The notes: generated from the letters alone by a model not told the origin. 64,000 nt of DNA from Bradyrhizobiaceae bacterium (GCA_020544565.1 CP078014.1:1765874-1829873), one strand, 5' to 3'. Shown: positions 17,931-27,872, numbered from the stretch's first letter. A program made the numbers and translations.

Positions 17931-19342
17931 CGCGCGATCTCCCAGGTGGTCACGGGCTTGCCGTCGGCATCCTTGCCGTCCTTGAGAATGATGCCGCGCG
18001 CGGCCAGCTCGTCACGGATGCGGTCCGACTCCTTGAAATCCTTGCGCGCGCGGGCGTCGGCCCGGGCCGCGATCAGTTCGTCGACCTGCCCCGCGTGCGA
18101 GACGACGTCGGCATCGGCCTGCGCCACCCAGCCGGCGAAGCGCTTCGCATCGAAACCAAGGAAGGCCAGCGCGTTGCCGAGCGCCACCGACGCCGCGTCA
18201 TCGCCCTCGCGGATCTGCTTTCTCAGTGCGTGCAGTTCGGCAATCGCCTTCGGCGTGTTGAGATCGTCGGACAGCGCCTCCACGACCGATGCCGGCGGCG
18301 GACCCGATGCCGGAGCCGCGACGCTGAAGAAATCCTTCAGCGTGCCGAACGCCTGATCGCAGGCCGCCAGCGACCAGTCGATCGGAGAGCGATAATGCGT
18401 CTGCAGCATCGCGAAGCGCAGCGCGTCGCCCGGCCACGAGCGGCCGCGCCAACCCACCAGCAGTTCCCGAATGGTGACGAAATTGCCGAGCGACTTCGAC
18501 ATCTTCTCGCCTTCGACCTGCAGGAAGCCGTTATGCATCCAGACATTGGCCATGCGCTCGGAACGAAACGCGCAGCACGATTGCGCCTGTTCGTTCTCAT
18601 GATGAGGAAATACGAGATCGATGCCGCCGCCGTGAATGTCGAAGCGCTCGCCGAGATGCTTCCATGACATCGCCGAGCATTCGATATGCCAGCCGGGACG
18701 CCCCTCCACCGCGATGCCGGCGGGTGACGGCCATGACGGCTCGCCCGGCTTCGACGGCTTCCACAGCACGAAATCCATCGGCTCGCGCTTGTAGGGCGCG
18801 ACATCGACGCGCGCGCCGGCCAGCATCTCGTCGAGCGAGCGCCGCGCCAGCTTGCCGTAGTCGGGATCGGTCGCGACCGAGAACAGGACGTGGTCCTGCG
18901 CGACATAGGCGTTGCCGTTGGCGATCAGCTTCTCGATGATCGCGCGCATCTCCGCGATGTGCTCGGTCGCGCGCGGCTCGACGGTCGGGCGCAGGCAGCC
19001 CAGCGCATCGACGTCGTCGTGAAACTGCTTTTCGGTCTGCTCGGTGACCTTGCGGATCGCCTCGTTCAGCGGCAGGCCCGGATAGTCGCGCGCGGCGCGA
19101 TCGTTGATCTTGTCGTCGACGTCGGTGATGTTGCGGACATAGGTGACGTGGTCCGCGCCAAAGACATGGCGCAGCAGCCGGAACAGCACATCGAAGACAA
19201 TGACGGGCCGCGCGTTGCCGATATGCGCGAAGTCATAGACCGTCGGTCCGCAGACATACATGCGCACGTTGTTCGGATCGAGCGGCCGGAACGGCGGCTT
19301 GTCCTTGGTCAGCGTGTCGTAGAGCTTCAGCTCCATGAACAT
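17927..19342 (-). CDS. cysS: Cysteinyl-tRNA synthetase
   Basis: A 471-residue class Ia synthetase charging tRNA-Cys. The HIGH motif is HIGN at residues 40-43 in [10 protein letters not shown]; the KMSKS loop is in [11 protein letters not shown]; zinc ligand C31 is in YVCGPTVYD. The C-terminal helical anticodon domain is complete. Two ATGs (19342 and 19336) lie behind an AGGGG ribosome site; the first is better spaced. It heads a tightly packed operon with the 37-residue membrane protein, the GNAT gene and cimA. Confidence 0.97.
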   Translation of the reverse strand: MFMELKLYDTLTKDKPPFRPLDPNNVRMYVCGPTVYDFAHIGNARPVIVFDVLFRLLRHVFGADHVTYVRNITDVDDKINDRAARDYPGLPLNEAIRKVTEQTEKQFHDDVDALGCLRPTVEPRATEHIAEMRAIIEKLIANGNAYVAQDHVLFSVATDPDYGKLARRSLDEMLAGARVDVAPYKREPMDFVLWKPSKPGEPSWPSPAGIAVEGRPGWHIECSAMSWKHLGERFDIHGGGIDLVFPHHENEQAQSCCAFRSERMANVWMHNGFLQVEGEKMSKSLGNFVTIRELLVGWRGRSWPGDALRFAMLQTHYRSPIDWSLAACDQAFGTLKDFFSVAAPASGPPPASVVEALSDDLNTPKAIAELHALRKQIREGDDAASVALGNALAFLGFDAKRFAGWVAQADADVVSHAGQVDELIAARADARARKDFKESDRIRDELAARGIILKDGKDADGKPVTTWEIAR

Positions 19343-19356
19343 GGAATCCCCTGCAT

Positions 19357-19429
19357 GGTGTCCTGAATTCGCTCGTTCGCCTCATTCACAGCACGCTCCA
19401 TAGCGAACGAGCGAATTCATAAGGACACC
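19357..19429. repeat. Large inverted repeat 1 upstream of cysS
   Basis: Arms 19357-19380 and 19403-19429 are fully complementary except for three extra bases (TAA) in the right arm; the loop is 22 bases. The left arm begins GGTGTCCTGAATTC. The element starts 15 bases upstream of the cysS start, so it would lie in the cysS leader or promoter. No T-run follows on either strand. Confidence 0.75.
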
Positions 19430-19442
19430 AGAAGTTGTGATT

Positions 19443-19518
19443 CTAGTGTGGTTTTGGTTCGCACGTCCGCATATGAGCAAGCCGCAACATGATGCGGACG
19501 TGCGAACCACCACACTAG
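19443..19518. repeat. Large inverted repeat 2 upstream of cysS
   Basis: Arms 19443-19472 and 19492-19518 (CTAGTGTGG at the outer ends, GCACGTCCGCAT at the inner ends) pair completely apart from three extra T bases in the left arm; loop 19 bases. It lies 14 bases from repeat 1 and shares its design: a long perfect stem with one three-base bulge near the base. The 442-base gap 19343-19784 holds these two elements and otherwise no gene that I can see. Confidence 0.75.
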
Positions 19519-19784
19519 TGGCCGGGCGTCGAATGATCTCGTGTGAGAAAAGACGGCTCCAGCCAGCGAATTGCTAGCTAATAATCTCGCGGCAAATGCC
19601 GATAATGGAGACAGAACCGATCATGGGCCGCACAATGGTCCAGCCGGGGGGACCGCGTCAAGGCCGCCGCTGCGATTTTCGTACATCCCCGGCCGCCCCG
19701 CCGGCTGCGGAATCTGCCTCTTATTCATTCTTAACTGTTCGGGCTTAAGGGTGTAAGCGCCTGTCCTTTCCGAACCGGTGCCCC

Positions 19785-20084
19785 ATGCGATTCGTTTCCG
19801 CGTTGTCTGCCTGCGTCCTTCTGAGCCTGCCCGCCGCCGCCCATGCCGACAGCCGCGTCTTCGTCGTCGCCAATCAGCCCGACGGATACGGTATCGATCT
19901 GTGCCTCGCGCGGGGCGAGAACTGCGGCAGGGCCGCCGCCCGGGCCTATTGCCAGTCACGCGACTTCGCGCAGGCCACCCATTTCCGCCGCATCGAGGCC
20001 GACGACGTCACGGCCGCGGTGCCGGCCTCGGCGACCACCGTGTCCGCCGGCGGCGACTACGTAGCGATCACCTGCGAGCGCTGA
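19785..20084 (+). CDS. Small exported protein of unknown function
   Basis: A 99-residue protein with a clear Sec signal peptide (residues 1-22, ending AAAHA-D) and a mature part of about 77 residues with four cysteines (LCLARGENCG, YCQSRDF, ITCER), which could form two disulfides in the periplasm. Codon use matches the surroundings. No recognised family; its neighbour downstream on the same strand is also an exported Cys-rich protein. Function not assigned. Confidence 0.72.
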   Translation: MRFVSALSACVLLSLPAAAHADSRVFVVANQPDGYGIDLCLARGENCGRAAARAYCQSRDFAQATHFRRIEADDVTAAVPASATTVSAGGDYVAITCER

Positions 20085-20185
20085 GCGCAGGCCGCCACCT
20101 CATCACGATCCTTTGCCTTATCTCTGCCCCGGAATCGACGTGACCTCGCCGCGGGAAGCTTGTATGTGAGCCCCCGTCGGCCGCG

Positions 20186-21343
20186 TTGCGGTCAGCCAGC
20201 CGGATCGTGACGATTTTGCCGAGAATTTCCCTTCTGCGATGGACATTGGCCAGCGCCGCGCTTCTCGGTGCGGCGACTTTCAGCCTTGGCGCGATGGCGC
20301 AGGGGTATCCGGCCGGCGCCCAGTCCGGCGCCGGTAGCCCGATGTGCCAGCGCCTCGCCGGCCAGCTCGCCAGCATCGAGGCCGGCGGCGGCGACAGTGC
20401 CAAAGCCGACCAGATCCGGCGCTACGAGGAAGCCCAGGCCCGCCAGCAGGGGGAACTGGAACGGGTGCAGGGCCAGGCGCAGCGGCAGGGCTGCGACAGC
20501 ACCGGCTTCTTCTCGCTGTTCAGCGGGCAATCGGCGCAATGCGGACCGCTCAACACCCGCATCCAGCAGATGCGCCAGAATCTCGACCAGATCACCACCA
20601 ATCTCGAGCGGCTGCGCGGCGGCTCGTTCGGCAGCTCCGAGCGCGACAACCAGCGCCGCTCGGTGCTGATGGCGCTGGCGCAGAACGATTGCGGCCCGCA
20701 ATACGCCGCCATGCTCCGCAACAGCGGCGGCGGTGGCGGCTTCTTCGAAAATCTGTTCGGCGGCGGCGGCAGCAACAACAATCCGATCAGCCCGCCGATG
20801 GACAACGGCGCCGCGTCCGGCACCTATCGCACCGTCTGCGCGCGCAGCTGCGACGGCTACTATTTCCCGATTTCCTTCGCCACGGTGCCGAGCCGTTTCG
20901 CCGAAGATGAGCGTGTGTGCAAGAGCCTGTGCCCGGCGGCGGACGCGACGCTCTACACCTATCGTAACCCCGGCGAGGACATGAACCAGGCGGTGTCGAT
21001 CAACGGCCAGCCCTATTCGCAGTCGCCGAACGCTTTCCGCTATCGCCAGACCTTCGACAAGACCTGCAGTTGCAAGGCGCCGGGACAGACCTGGTCCGAC
21101 GCGCTGAAGGATATCGACGACAAGGCCGCCGCCGCCCAGCGCGGCGACATCATCGTCACCGACGAAAGCTCCAAGAAGATGGCGCAGCCGCTGCGGGCGG
21201 CTCCGGTGGGACAAAAGAAGTCCGGCTCAGCCACGACGCCGGCCAGCGCGTCCGCACCCGCCGCCGGTACTGCGAACGCACCTGCGTCCACCGACGGCAA
21301 GCAGATTCGTTCGGTGGGACCGACCTTCATCCCGGCGCGCTGA
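20186..21343 (+). CDS. DUF2865 domain-containing exported protein
   Basis: A 385-residue exported protein. The first ~39 residues form a signal peptide (LLRWTLASAALLGAATFSLG, then AMAQ). Residues 50-180 are polar with coiled-coil tendency (EEAQARQQGELERVQ); a glycine-rich linker follows. The conserved DUF2865 block covers about residues 214-300: TVCARSCDGYYFPISFAT, TYRNPGEDMNQAVSI and a terminal TCSCKAPG. The tail is Ala/Ser/Pro-rich. There is no ATG: the frame opens with TTG at 20186, and GTG at 20207 also fits a signal peptide; neither has a convincing ribosome site. Function unknown. Confidence 0.82.
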   Translation: MRSASRIVTILPRISLLRWTLASAALLGAATFSLGAMAQGYPAGAQSGAGSPMCQRLAGQLASIEAGGGDSAKADQIRRYEEAQARQQGELERVQGQAQRQGCDSTGFFSLFSGQSAQCGPLNTRIQQMRQNLDQITTNLERLRGGSFGSSERDNQRRSVLMALAQNDCGPQYAAMLRNSGGGGGFFENLFGGGGSNNNPISPPMDNGAASGTYRTVCARSCDGYYFPISFATVPSRFAEDERVCKSLCPAADATLYTYRNPGEDMNQAVSINGQPYSQSPNAFRYRQTFDKTCSCKAPGQTWSDALKDIDDKAAAAQRGDIIVTDESSKKMAQPLRAAPVGQKKSGSATTPASASAPAAGTANAPASTDGKQIRSVGPTFIPAR

Positions 21344-21377
21344 CGGATTGCTGTTGAGCAGCTCTGCTGATGCCTCA

Positions 21378-21406
21378 TCAGAGCCCCCGCAAAAGCGGGC
21401 TCATCA
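21378..21406. other. Stem-loop after the DUF2865 gene
   Basis: AGCCCCCGCAAAAGCGGGCT folds as a GC-rich hairpin with one mismatch, about 40 bases beyond the stop. It lacks a T-run, so it would be at best a weak or factor-assisted terminator. The rest of the 207-base gap to the next gene shows nothing. Confidence 0.35.
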
Positions 21407-21550
21407 GAATCTGACTTAAACAAACAATAACGCAGTCAAGCGATTTGCTGGAGCGCCACGGAGGCTCTGAACTTCGCTAAGTCCTGTACTCGAACGTCCC
21501 GTGACAAGCACGACGCTCGAGCACGCGTTTCAAGTTTTGATCTGTTTGCG

Positions 21551-22090
21551 CTACCTAAAATTCTTCTCGATAGCCGCCATCAATTTCTGATCCTTGTTGC
21601 GCTTGCAATAGTTGCCGACGACCCGGACATTGCGCTCGACGTAGCGATTGTCGAGGCTGGTCAGATTCTTCGTCGACATGAACCAGCCGCTCATCCATGA
21701 TCCCACGAGCGACTGCTTTTCGGCGCTGGCCTTGAGGAACTGCCCGCAGGTGATCAGCGAACCATCAATGTCCGTTGGGCCGGGCTGGCCGGGGCGCGCG
21801 TTAGGGACGGAGGCCTTAAGGCCGGCCATAACGAGCTGCCTCGGATTGGACGCGCACCATCTCTGGACGCTGGCGACGTTCCGGCGATAGCCCTCGACAT
21901 TGAGCGTCGAAGAACCATTCTGCTGGTTGAACCAACCGCTCATCCAAGCCGAAAAGTCGCGCGATGCAGCAGGAGACATCGCAAGGTAATCGGCGCAAGT
22001 GACCCGGCTCATATCGAAGGTGACCTGCGCGTGGGCGGGCGCGCAAAAGGCACCGGCACCGAGCAGCGCGAGAATGACTGCCTTCTTCAT
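21551..22090 (-). CDS. Exported protein with two HdeA-like domains
   Basis: A 179-residue periplasmic protein: signal peptide at residues 1-22 (MKKAVILALLGAGAF, cleavage after AHA), then two related halves. Half 1 (about 31-95) has TCADYLAMSP, WMSGWFNQQ and RWCASNP; half 2 (about 114-178) has TCGQFLKASA, WMSGWFMST and NYCKRNK. Cysteine spacing is identical in both: C32/C79 and C115/C162, 47 residues apart. The TCxDFL opening and single disulfide are those of the HdeA/HdeB acid-stress chaperone family. A fused pair is unusual; family membership is inferred from pattern. The start at 22090 gives a standard signal peptide. Confidence 0.78.
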   Translation of the reverse strand: MKKAVILALLGAGAFCAPAHAQVTFDMSRVTCADYLAMSPAASRDFSAWMSGWFNQQNGSSTLNVEGYRRNVASVQRWCASNPRQLVMAGLKASVPNARPGQPGPTDIDGSLITCGQFLKASAEKQSLVGSWMSGWFMSTKNLTSLDNRYVERNVRVVGNYCKRNKDQKLMAAIEKNFR

Positions 22091-22266
22091 CTGTTTCTCC
22101 AAGTCTTGCAAAAATTTGAGCCACGCAGGCTCAGCCGGAACGTTATCCGCTGGATCAATGCCTGTCGATGGCTATGCGTGGATAGGCACCGTTGGACGGT
22201 GCAGACCTCGGCGTTCGCGTCCATCGTCAGGGATCTGCTCATGGAGCATACGCCACAGGGGTTAGC

Positions 22267-24021
22267 CTACCCCTCGAACGCATCCGCCGGACCGCGACGT
22301 GCGCGCGTCACCAGCGCATGGTCCGGCACGGCCGGGGGCTGCCCGCTGTCGCGGAATTTGTTGATGATCGGATAGCGCCGGTCGCGGCCGAAATTCTTGC
22401 GCGTCACCTTCACGCCGGGCGCGGCCTGACGGCGCTTGTACTCGGCGATGTTGAGCAGCCGGTCGATGCGCATCACAGTGTCGCGGTCGAACCCCTCGGC
22501 GATAATCGAGGCCAGCGGCTCCTCGCGCTCCACCAGCCGCTCCAGAATGGCGTCGAGAACATCGTAAGGCGGCAGCGAATCCTGATCGGTCTGGTTCTCG
22601 CGCAGCTCCGCCGTCGGCGGCCGGGTGATGATGTTGGGAGGAATGACCTCCCCCGCCGGCCCGAGCGCACCATCCGGCTTCCATGAGTTGCGCAGCAGCG
22701 ACAGACGGAACACCTCGGTCTTGTAGATATCCTTGATCGGATTGAAGCCGCCATTCATGTCGCCATAGAGCGTGGCGTAGCCCACCGACATTTCCGACTT
22801 GTTGCCGGTGGTCACCAGCATCGCACCGAACTTGTTGGAAATCGCCATCAGCAGCACGCCGCGGGTGCGCGCCTGCAGATTTTCCTCGGTGACGTCGCGC
22901 GCGCGTCCGGCGAAGGCCGGCTTGAGAATCTCCTCAAGGCCAAGGACGGCGGGCGCAATCGGCAGCACCTCGTGGCTGATGCCGAGCGCGCCCGACAGCT
23001 TCTCCGCATCGTCGAGGGATTCCTGCGCGGTGAAGCGGAACGGCAGCATCACGCCGCGCACCTTGTCGGCGCCGAGCGCGTCGACGGCGATGGCCGCGCA
23101 CAGCGCCGAATCGATGCCGCCGGAGACGCCGAGCAGCACGCCCGGGAATCCCGTCTTGGTGACATAATCGCGCAGGCCCAACACGCAAGCGGCATAGTCG
23201 CCCCTGTCGCCGTCGAACACCGGCGCCACCGGCCCCCTGCAACTCCAGCCGTCCGCGCCCTTCTCCCACCGCACCGTGGCGACGGTCTCGACGAAGCCGG
23301 GCAGTTGCAACGCCAGCGAGCGATCCGCATTGAGCGCGAAGGACGAGCCATCGAACACCAGTTCGTCCTGGCCGCCGACCTGATTGAGATAGATCAGCGG
23401 CAGCCCGCTTTCGGCGACCCGCGCCACCGACACCGACAGCCGCATGTCGTTCTTCTCGCGGGTGTAGGGCGAACCATTGGGAACGATCAGGAGCTCCGCG
23501 CCGGTCTCGGCGAGGCATTCGACGATGTTCTCGTAGTCCTCGGATTCTTCCATCCAGGTGTCTTCGCAGATCGGCACCCCGACCCGCACCCCGCGAATGG
23601 TGACCGGCCCCGCCGCCGGGCCGCGCGCGAACACCCGCTTCTCGTCGAACACACCGTAGTTCGGCAGGTTGGCCTTGAAGCGCAGCGCGGCGATGCGCCC
23701 GCCATCGAGCAGCGCGCAGGCATTGTAGAGTTTGCCCTCCTCCACCCATGGCGTGCCGATCAGCACCGCCGGGCCGCCGTCGGCGGTCTCGCGCGCCAGC
23801 ACCTCGATCTCGGCGCGGCAGGCGGCCTGAAACGCCGGCTTCAGCACCAGGTCTTCGGGCGGATAGCCGGCGATGAACAGTTCGGACAGCACCAGCAGGT
23901 CCGCGCCATCGGCATGGGCCTGCGCCCGCGCGGCGCGCGCCCGGGCGGCGTTGCCGGCGACATCGCCGACCACCGGATTGAGTTGCGCGAGGGTGACGAT
24001 GAAATGCGTGGGACGGATCAT
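22267..24021 (-). CDS. nadE: Glutamine-dependent NAD+ synthetase
   Basis: A 584-residue two-domain enzyme. The N-terminal nitrilase-like glutaminase has the E-K-C triad E47 (LSELF), K116 (RFKANLPNYGVFDE) and C152 (PICEDTW). The C-terminal NAD synthetase domain has the pyrophosphate loop GVSGGIDSAL and TTGNKSEMSVGYATLYGDM. It amidates deamido-NAD using glutamine and ATP. The start at 24021 (MIRPTHFIVTLAQLNPVVG) matches the family. It is alone or followed by nothing on this strand, 55 bases after dgkA. Confidence 0.96.
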   Translation of the reverse strand: MIRPTHFIVTLAQLNPVVGDVAGNAARARAARAQAHADGADLLVLSELFIAGYPPEDLVLKPAFQAACRAEIEVLARETADGGPAVLIGTPWVEEGKLYNACALLDGGRIAALRFKANLPNYGVFDEKRVFARGPAAGPVTIRGVRVGVPICEDTWMEESEDYENIVECLAETGAELLIVPNGSPYTREKNDMRLSVSVARVAESGLPLIYLNQVGGQDELVFDGSSFALNADRSLALQLPGFVETVATVRWEKGADGWSCRGPVAPVFDGDRGDYAACVLGLRDYVTKTGFPGVLLGVSGGIDSALCAAIAVDALGADKVRGVMLPFRFTAQESLDDAEKLSGALGISHEVLPIAPAVLGLEEILKPAFAGRARDVTEENLQARTRGVLLMAISNKFGAMLVTTGNKSEMSVGYATLYGDMNGGFNPIKDIYKTEVFRLSLLRNSWKPDGALGPAGEVIPPNIITRPPTAELRENQTDQDSLPPYDVLDAILERLVEREEPLASIIAEGFDRDTVMRIDRLLNIAEYKRRQAAPGVKVTRKNFGRDRRYPIINKFRDSGQPPAVPDHALVTRARRGPADAFEG

Positions 24022-24076
24022 AGCTGTTTCTAGCCCGCCGGGGCCGGCATCCGCAATCGGCCCCCGGCGTGCCGGG

Positions 24077-24433
24077 TCAGATGAGCCCTATGCGCTCGCC
24101 GATGGCGAGCAGCCAGGTCGCCGCAGCGATGACCAGCGCGACGCCGACCGCCGCCGATCCGAGGTCCTTGACGCGGCCGATCTGCGGATCGTGGTCGGTG
24201 GTCACCCGGTCGGCGAGCTTCTCGATGGACGAATTGAGCAGTTCGACCGCCATCAGCAGCAGCACGACGGCCACAAGCTCGACGCGCCGCGCCGGCGTGG
24301 TGCCGATCAGCCACGACAGCGGCAGCGCCAGCAGCAGCGCCACCGCCTCCTCGCGAAACGCCCGCTCCGAGCGGAACGCATAGGCGAGGCCGTTGGCGCT
24401 GTTCACCGTGGCACGCCACATGCGTGGCAGCAT
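24077..24433 (-). CDS. dgkA: Diacylglycerol kinase (DgkA type)
   Basis: A 118-residue trimeric-type membrane kinase with three helices. The active-site motif AVELLNSSIEKLAD spans residues 62-75 (E64 and N67 correspond to catalytic residues of E. coli DgkA) and KDLGSAAV follows at 89-96. It recycles diacylglycerol to phosphatidic acid. Its ATG overlaps the aroG stop (TGATG), so it is translationally coupled to the DAHP synthase gene. Confidence 0.93.
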   Translation of the reverse strand: MLPRMWRATVNSANGLAYAFRSERAFREEAVALLLALPLSWLIGTTPARRVELVAVVLLLMAVELLNSSIEKLADRVTTDHDPQIGRVKDLGSAAVGVALVIAAATWLLAIGERIGLI

Positions 24434-25821
24434 CAGAACCCCGCGACGGCCGGGATCGGCTTGATCTTGCCGCTGCGATCCTGCTTGAGCAGTTCGGCGA
24501 TCAGGAAGGCCATGTCGATCGACTGCTCGGCGTTGAGGCGCGGATCGCAGGCCGTGTGATAGCGGTCGTTGAGATCCTCGTCGGTGATGGCGCGGGCGCC
24601 GCCGAGACATTCGGTGACGTCCTGTCCGGTCATCTCCAGATGCACGCCGCCGGCATGGGTGCCTTCGGCCGCGTGGACGTTGAAGAACGCCTTCACTTCC
24701 GACAGGACGCGATCGAACGGCCGCGTCTTGTAGCCGGAGGTGGACGTGATGGTGTTGCCGTGCATCGGATCGCACGACCACACCACGACGCGTCCCTCGC
24801 GCTGCACGGCGCGGACCAGCTGCGGCAGATGGGCCTCGACCTTGTCGGCGCCGAAGCGGTTGATCAGCGTCAGCCGGCCCGGCTCGTTGTCCGGGTTGAG
24901 CACGTCGATCAGCCGGATCAGTTCATCGGGCTTGAGCGACGGGCCGCATTTGAGGCCGATCGGGTTCTTGATGCCGCGGAAATACTCGACATGGGCGTGA
25001 TCGAGCTGGCGGGTGCGATCGCCGATCCAGATCATGTGGCCGGAGGTCGCGTACCAGTCGCCGGTGGTCGAATCGACGCGGGTGAACGCCTGCTCGTAGC
25101 CGAGCAGCAGCGCCTCGTGGCTGGTGTAGAAATCGGTCGAGCGCAGTTCCGGATGGCTCTCGAGGTTGAGGCCGCAGGCGCGCATGAAGTTCAGCGCGTC
25201 GGAAATGCGGTCGGCCAGTTCCTTGTAGCGCCGCGACTGCTGCGAGTCCTTGACGAAGCCGAGCATCCACTGATGCACGCTGCCGAGATTGGCGAAGCCG
25301 CCGCTGGCGAAGGCGCGCAGCAGGTTGAGCGTCGCCGCCGACTGGCGGTACGCCATCAACTGGCGGCGCGGATCAGGGATACGCGCTTCCGGGGTGAAGG
25401 CGACGTCGTTGATGATGTCGCCGCGATAGCTCGGCAGTTCGACGCCGTCGCGGGTCTCGGTCGGCGACGAGCGCGGCTTGGCGAACTGCCCGGCGATGCG
25501 GCCGACCTTCACCACCGGCAGCGCGCCGGCATAGGTCAGCACCACCGCCATCTGCAGGAACACGCGGAAGAAATCGCGGATGTTGTTGGCGCCGTGCTCG
25601 GCGAAGCTCTCGGCACAGTCGCCGCCCTGCAGCAGGAAGGCTTCGCCGGCGGCAACGCGCGCGAGCTGCTTCTTCAGGTTGCGGGCCTCGCCTGCAAAAA
25701 CCAGCGGCGGAAAGGTCGCAAGCTGCGCCTCGACATCGGCCAACGCTTTCGCATCGGGATATTCGGGCACTTGCAGAACCGGCTTCTTGCGCCAGCTGTC
25801 GGGCGTCCACCGCTCGGACAT
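24433..25821 (-). CDS. aroG: Class II (plant-type) 3-deoxy-7-phosphoheptulonate synthase
   Basis: A 462-residue class II DAHP synthase, first step of the shikimate pathway: phosphoenolpyruvate plus erythrose 4-phosphate. Diagnostic blocks are [11 protein letters not shown] near residue 63, [13 protein letters not shown] near 105, GLKCGPSL, and [10 protein letters not shown] with the C-terminal [18 protein letters not shown]. It is unrelated in sequence to E. coli AroF/G/H. Downstream dgkA overlaps its stop. The gene symbol is the customary one for this group; the family is secure. Confidence 0.95.
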   Translation of the reverse strand: MSERWTPDSWRKKPVLQVPEYPDAKALADVEAQLATFPPLVFAGEARNLKKQLARVAAGEAFLLQGGDCAESFAEHGANNIRDFFRVFLQMAVVLTYAGALPVVKVGRIAGQFAKPRSSPTETRDGVELPSYRGDIINDVAFTPEARIPDPRRQLMAYRQSAATLNLLRAFASGGFANLGSVHQWMLGFVKDSQQSRRYKELADRISDALNFMRACGLNLESHPELRSTDFYTSHEALLLGYEQAFTRVDSTTGDWYATSGHMIWIGDRTRQLDHAHVEYFRGIKNPIGLKCGPSLKPDELIRLIDVLNPDNEPGRLTLINRFGADKVEAHLPQLVRAVQREGRVVVWSCDPMHGNTITSTSGYKTRPFDRVLSEVKAFFNVHAAEGTHAGGVHLEMTGQDVTECLGGARAITDEDLNDRYHTACDPRLNAEQSIDMAFLIAELLKQDRSGKIKPIPAVAGF

Positions 25822-25945
25822 GATTGAAGCTCCTCACAGAACCGCTTGGGTCACTGCGGCGGGTTATACACAGCCGGCCGCGATCTTGCCAGCGGCAAAT
25901 CCTGCTTCAAATTCAAGTGGTTAGAAACGCCTGATGGGTGTGCGG

Positions 25946-27331
25946 CTATTCCGCCGCCTCGCGGACGTGGCGGGCGGTCGGGGTGCGCAGCGTCACCAGT
26001 TCCTCGGCCGCGGTCGGATGCACCGCCATGGTGGCGTCGAAATCCGCCTTGGTGGCCTTCATCTTCACGGCGATGCCGACCACCTGGATCAGTTCGCCCG
26101 CCTCCGGCCCCACGATATGGCAGCCGAGGATGCGATCGGTGCGGCCGTCGACGATCAGCTTCATCAGCACCCGGGATTCGCTGCCGGAAAGCGTCGCCTT
26201 GAGCGGGCGGAAACTGGCCTTGTAGATATCGACATGGGTGTGCTGCGCCCGCGCCTCAGCCTCGGTGAGGCCCACGGTGCCGACTTCGGGCTGGGTGAAC
26301 ACGGCGGTCGGAATGTCGTTGTGATCGACCCGCGTCGGCTTGCCCCCGAACACCGTATCGGCGAAGGCATGACCTTCGCGGATGGCGACGGGGGTGAGGT
26401 TGATGCGGTGGGTGACGTCGCCCACCGCATAGATGTGCGGCACCGAGGTCCGCGAGAAACCGTCGACCGCGATGCCGCCATTGACCGGATTGAGCGCGAC
26501 GCCGGCGTTATCGAGGCCGAGCCCTTTCACGTTGGGATGGCGGCCGATGGCGAACATGACCCGGTCGGACGCGATGCTCGATCCGCTCGACAGATGCGTG
26601 GTGAAGACGTCGCCATGCTTGTCCACGCGGCTGACGACGCAGCCGGTGAGGATAGTGATGCCGGATTTCTCCATCTCGCCGCGGACATGGGCGCGCACGT
26701 CCTCGTCGAAGCCGCGCAGAATGTTCTCGCCGCGATAGATCACCGTGACGTCCGACCCGAGCCCGGCGAAGATGCAGGCGAATTCCAGGGCGATATAGCC
26801 GCCGCCCTGGATGACGATGCGCTTCGGCAACGCCGGGAGATGAAACACCTCGTTGGAGGAAATGACGTGCTCGATGCCGGGAATGGCATCGCCGTGGTTC
26901 GGCGTGCCCCCCGTCGCGATCAGCACATTGGCGGCCGCAACGCGCTCTCCGGTGCCGAGACGCAACGTATGCGCATCCTCGAACACGGCGCGGGTCTTGA
27001 CGACGCGCGCGCCGGATTTCTCGACATTCGCCGTATAAGCAGCTTCGAGCCGGGCGATCTCCTTGTCCTTGTTGGCGATCAGGGTCGCCCAGTCGAACGT
27101 CGCCTGCGGGATGGTCCAGCCGAATCCGGCCGCCTCGTCCAGTTCGTGACGAACATGCGAGGCATAGACCATAAGCTTCTTCGGCACGCAGCCGCGGATC
27201 ACGCAGGTCCCGCCCATGCGATATTCTTCAGCAACGAGCACGCTCGCGCCGTAACCGGCGGCGATCCTGGCGGCGCGCACGCCGCCCGAACCGCCGCCGA
27301 TCACGAACAGATCGACATGTATGTCCGCCAT
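25946..27331 (-). CDS. gor: Glutathione-disulfide reductase
   Basis: A 461-residue flavoprotein disulfide reductase. FAD-binding GGGSGGVRAA begins near residue 12; the redox disulfide is C43/C48 in GGTCVIRGCVPKKL; the NADPH loop is GGGYIALEFACIF with arginines (YRGEN) favouring NADPH; the C-terminal dimerisation domain contains the catalytic HPTAAEE motif. The CVIRGC spacing and HPT motif are those of glutathione reductases. It follows rpiA and the DUF2059 gene on the same strand; the 23-base spacer suggests cotranscription. Confidence 0.94.
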   Translation of the reverse strand: MADIHVDLFVIGGGSGGVRAARIAAGYGASVLVAEEYRMGGTCVIRGCVPKKLMVYASHVRHELDEAAGFGWTIPQATFDWATLIANKDKEIARLEAAYTANVEKSGARVVKTRAVFEDAHTLRLGTGERVAAANVLIATGGTPNHGDAIPGIEHVISSNEVFHLPALPKRIVIQGGGYIALEFACIFAGLGSDVTVIYRGENILRGFDEDVRAHVRGEMEKSGITILTGCVVSRVDKHGDVFTTHLSSGSSIASDRVMFAIGRHPNVKGLGLDNAGVALNPVNGGIAVDGFSRTSVPHIYAVGDVTHRINLTPVAIREGHAFADTVFGGKPTRVDHNDIPTAVFTQPEVGTVGLTEAEARAQHTHVDIYKASFRPLKATLSGSESRVLMKLIVDGRTDRILGCHIVGPEAGELIQVVGIAVKMKATKADFDATMAVHPTAAEELVTLRTPTARHVREAAE

Positions 27332-27354
27332 CCGCGACCCCCGATCAGGTCAAA

Positions 27355-27861
27355 TCAGATTTCCTTGCCGCGCGCCCGCATCTCGGCGCGGAACTTGCCA
27401 TTGATCTCCTCGGCCATCTTCTGCGCCCACTGGTCCATGAACTGGCGGGCGGTGTTGAACGCGGCAGGCTCCTGCGCAATCACCTTGGCGCCCAGCGGCG
27501 ACTTGTAGAATGTCGCGAGATCCTTCAGTTCCTGCTCGGTAAAAGCGGACGCGTAGATCTTGGCCATCTCCTCGCCGATTTCCTTTTCGCGGCCGGCGAA
27601 AGCCTGCGCAACCTTGACGGCGACCTCGTTGAGGTCCTTCTGATAGTTCAGGTTGGACTGCAACAGCACGTCCTTGGTCCGCTGCACCAGGCCGGGAATC
27701 GCACCCTGATAGATCATGCTGGCGTTCTTGGCGGCGAGAATCTCCTTGGCGTAGGCAACGGCGGCGGCGGACGGCGGCTTGGCGGTCTGCGCCGACACGC
27801 CGGTCATCATCAGGCCCAATGCCGCCACGGCGCCAATGAGCGCGCTCGAAAGTTTATTCAT
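27355..27861 (-). CDS. Exported DUF2059 domain protein
   Basis: A 168-residue protein with a signal peptide (residues 1-25, ending GVSAQ) and a helical DUF2059 domain: MIYQGAIPGLVQRTKDVLL, AEIYASAF-like region IYASAFTEQELKDLATFY and KSPLGAKVIAQEP. The start at 27861 (MNKLSSALIG) gives a normal signal peptide. It sits 11 bases after rpiA and before gor, an order I recall from other members of this group. Molecular function unknown. Confidence 0.88.
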   Translation of the reverse strand: MNKLSSALIGAVAALGLMMTGVSAQTAKPPSAAAVAYAKEILAAKNASMIYQGAIPGLVQRTKDVLLQSNLNYQKDLNEVAVKVAQAFAGREKEIGEEMAKIYASAFTEQELKDLATFYKSPLGAKVIAQEPAAFNTARQFMDQWAQKMAEEINGKFRAEMRARGKEI

Positions 27862-27872
27862 CTCAAGTCTCC

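Noticed and set aside
19357..19518. Inverted repeats as ends of an insertion sequence
   Set aside because: No transposase gene or target duplication between or beside them; each is a single stem-loop with a ~20-base loop.
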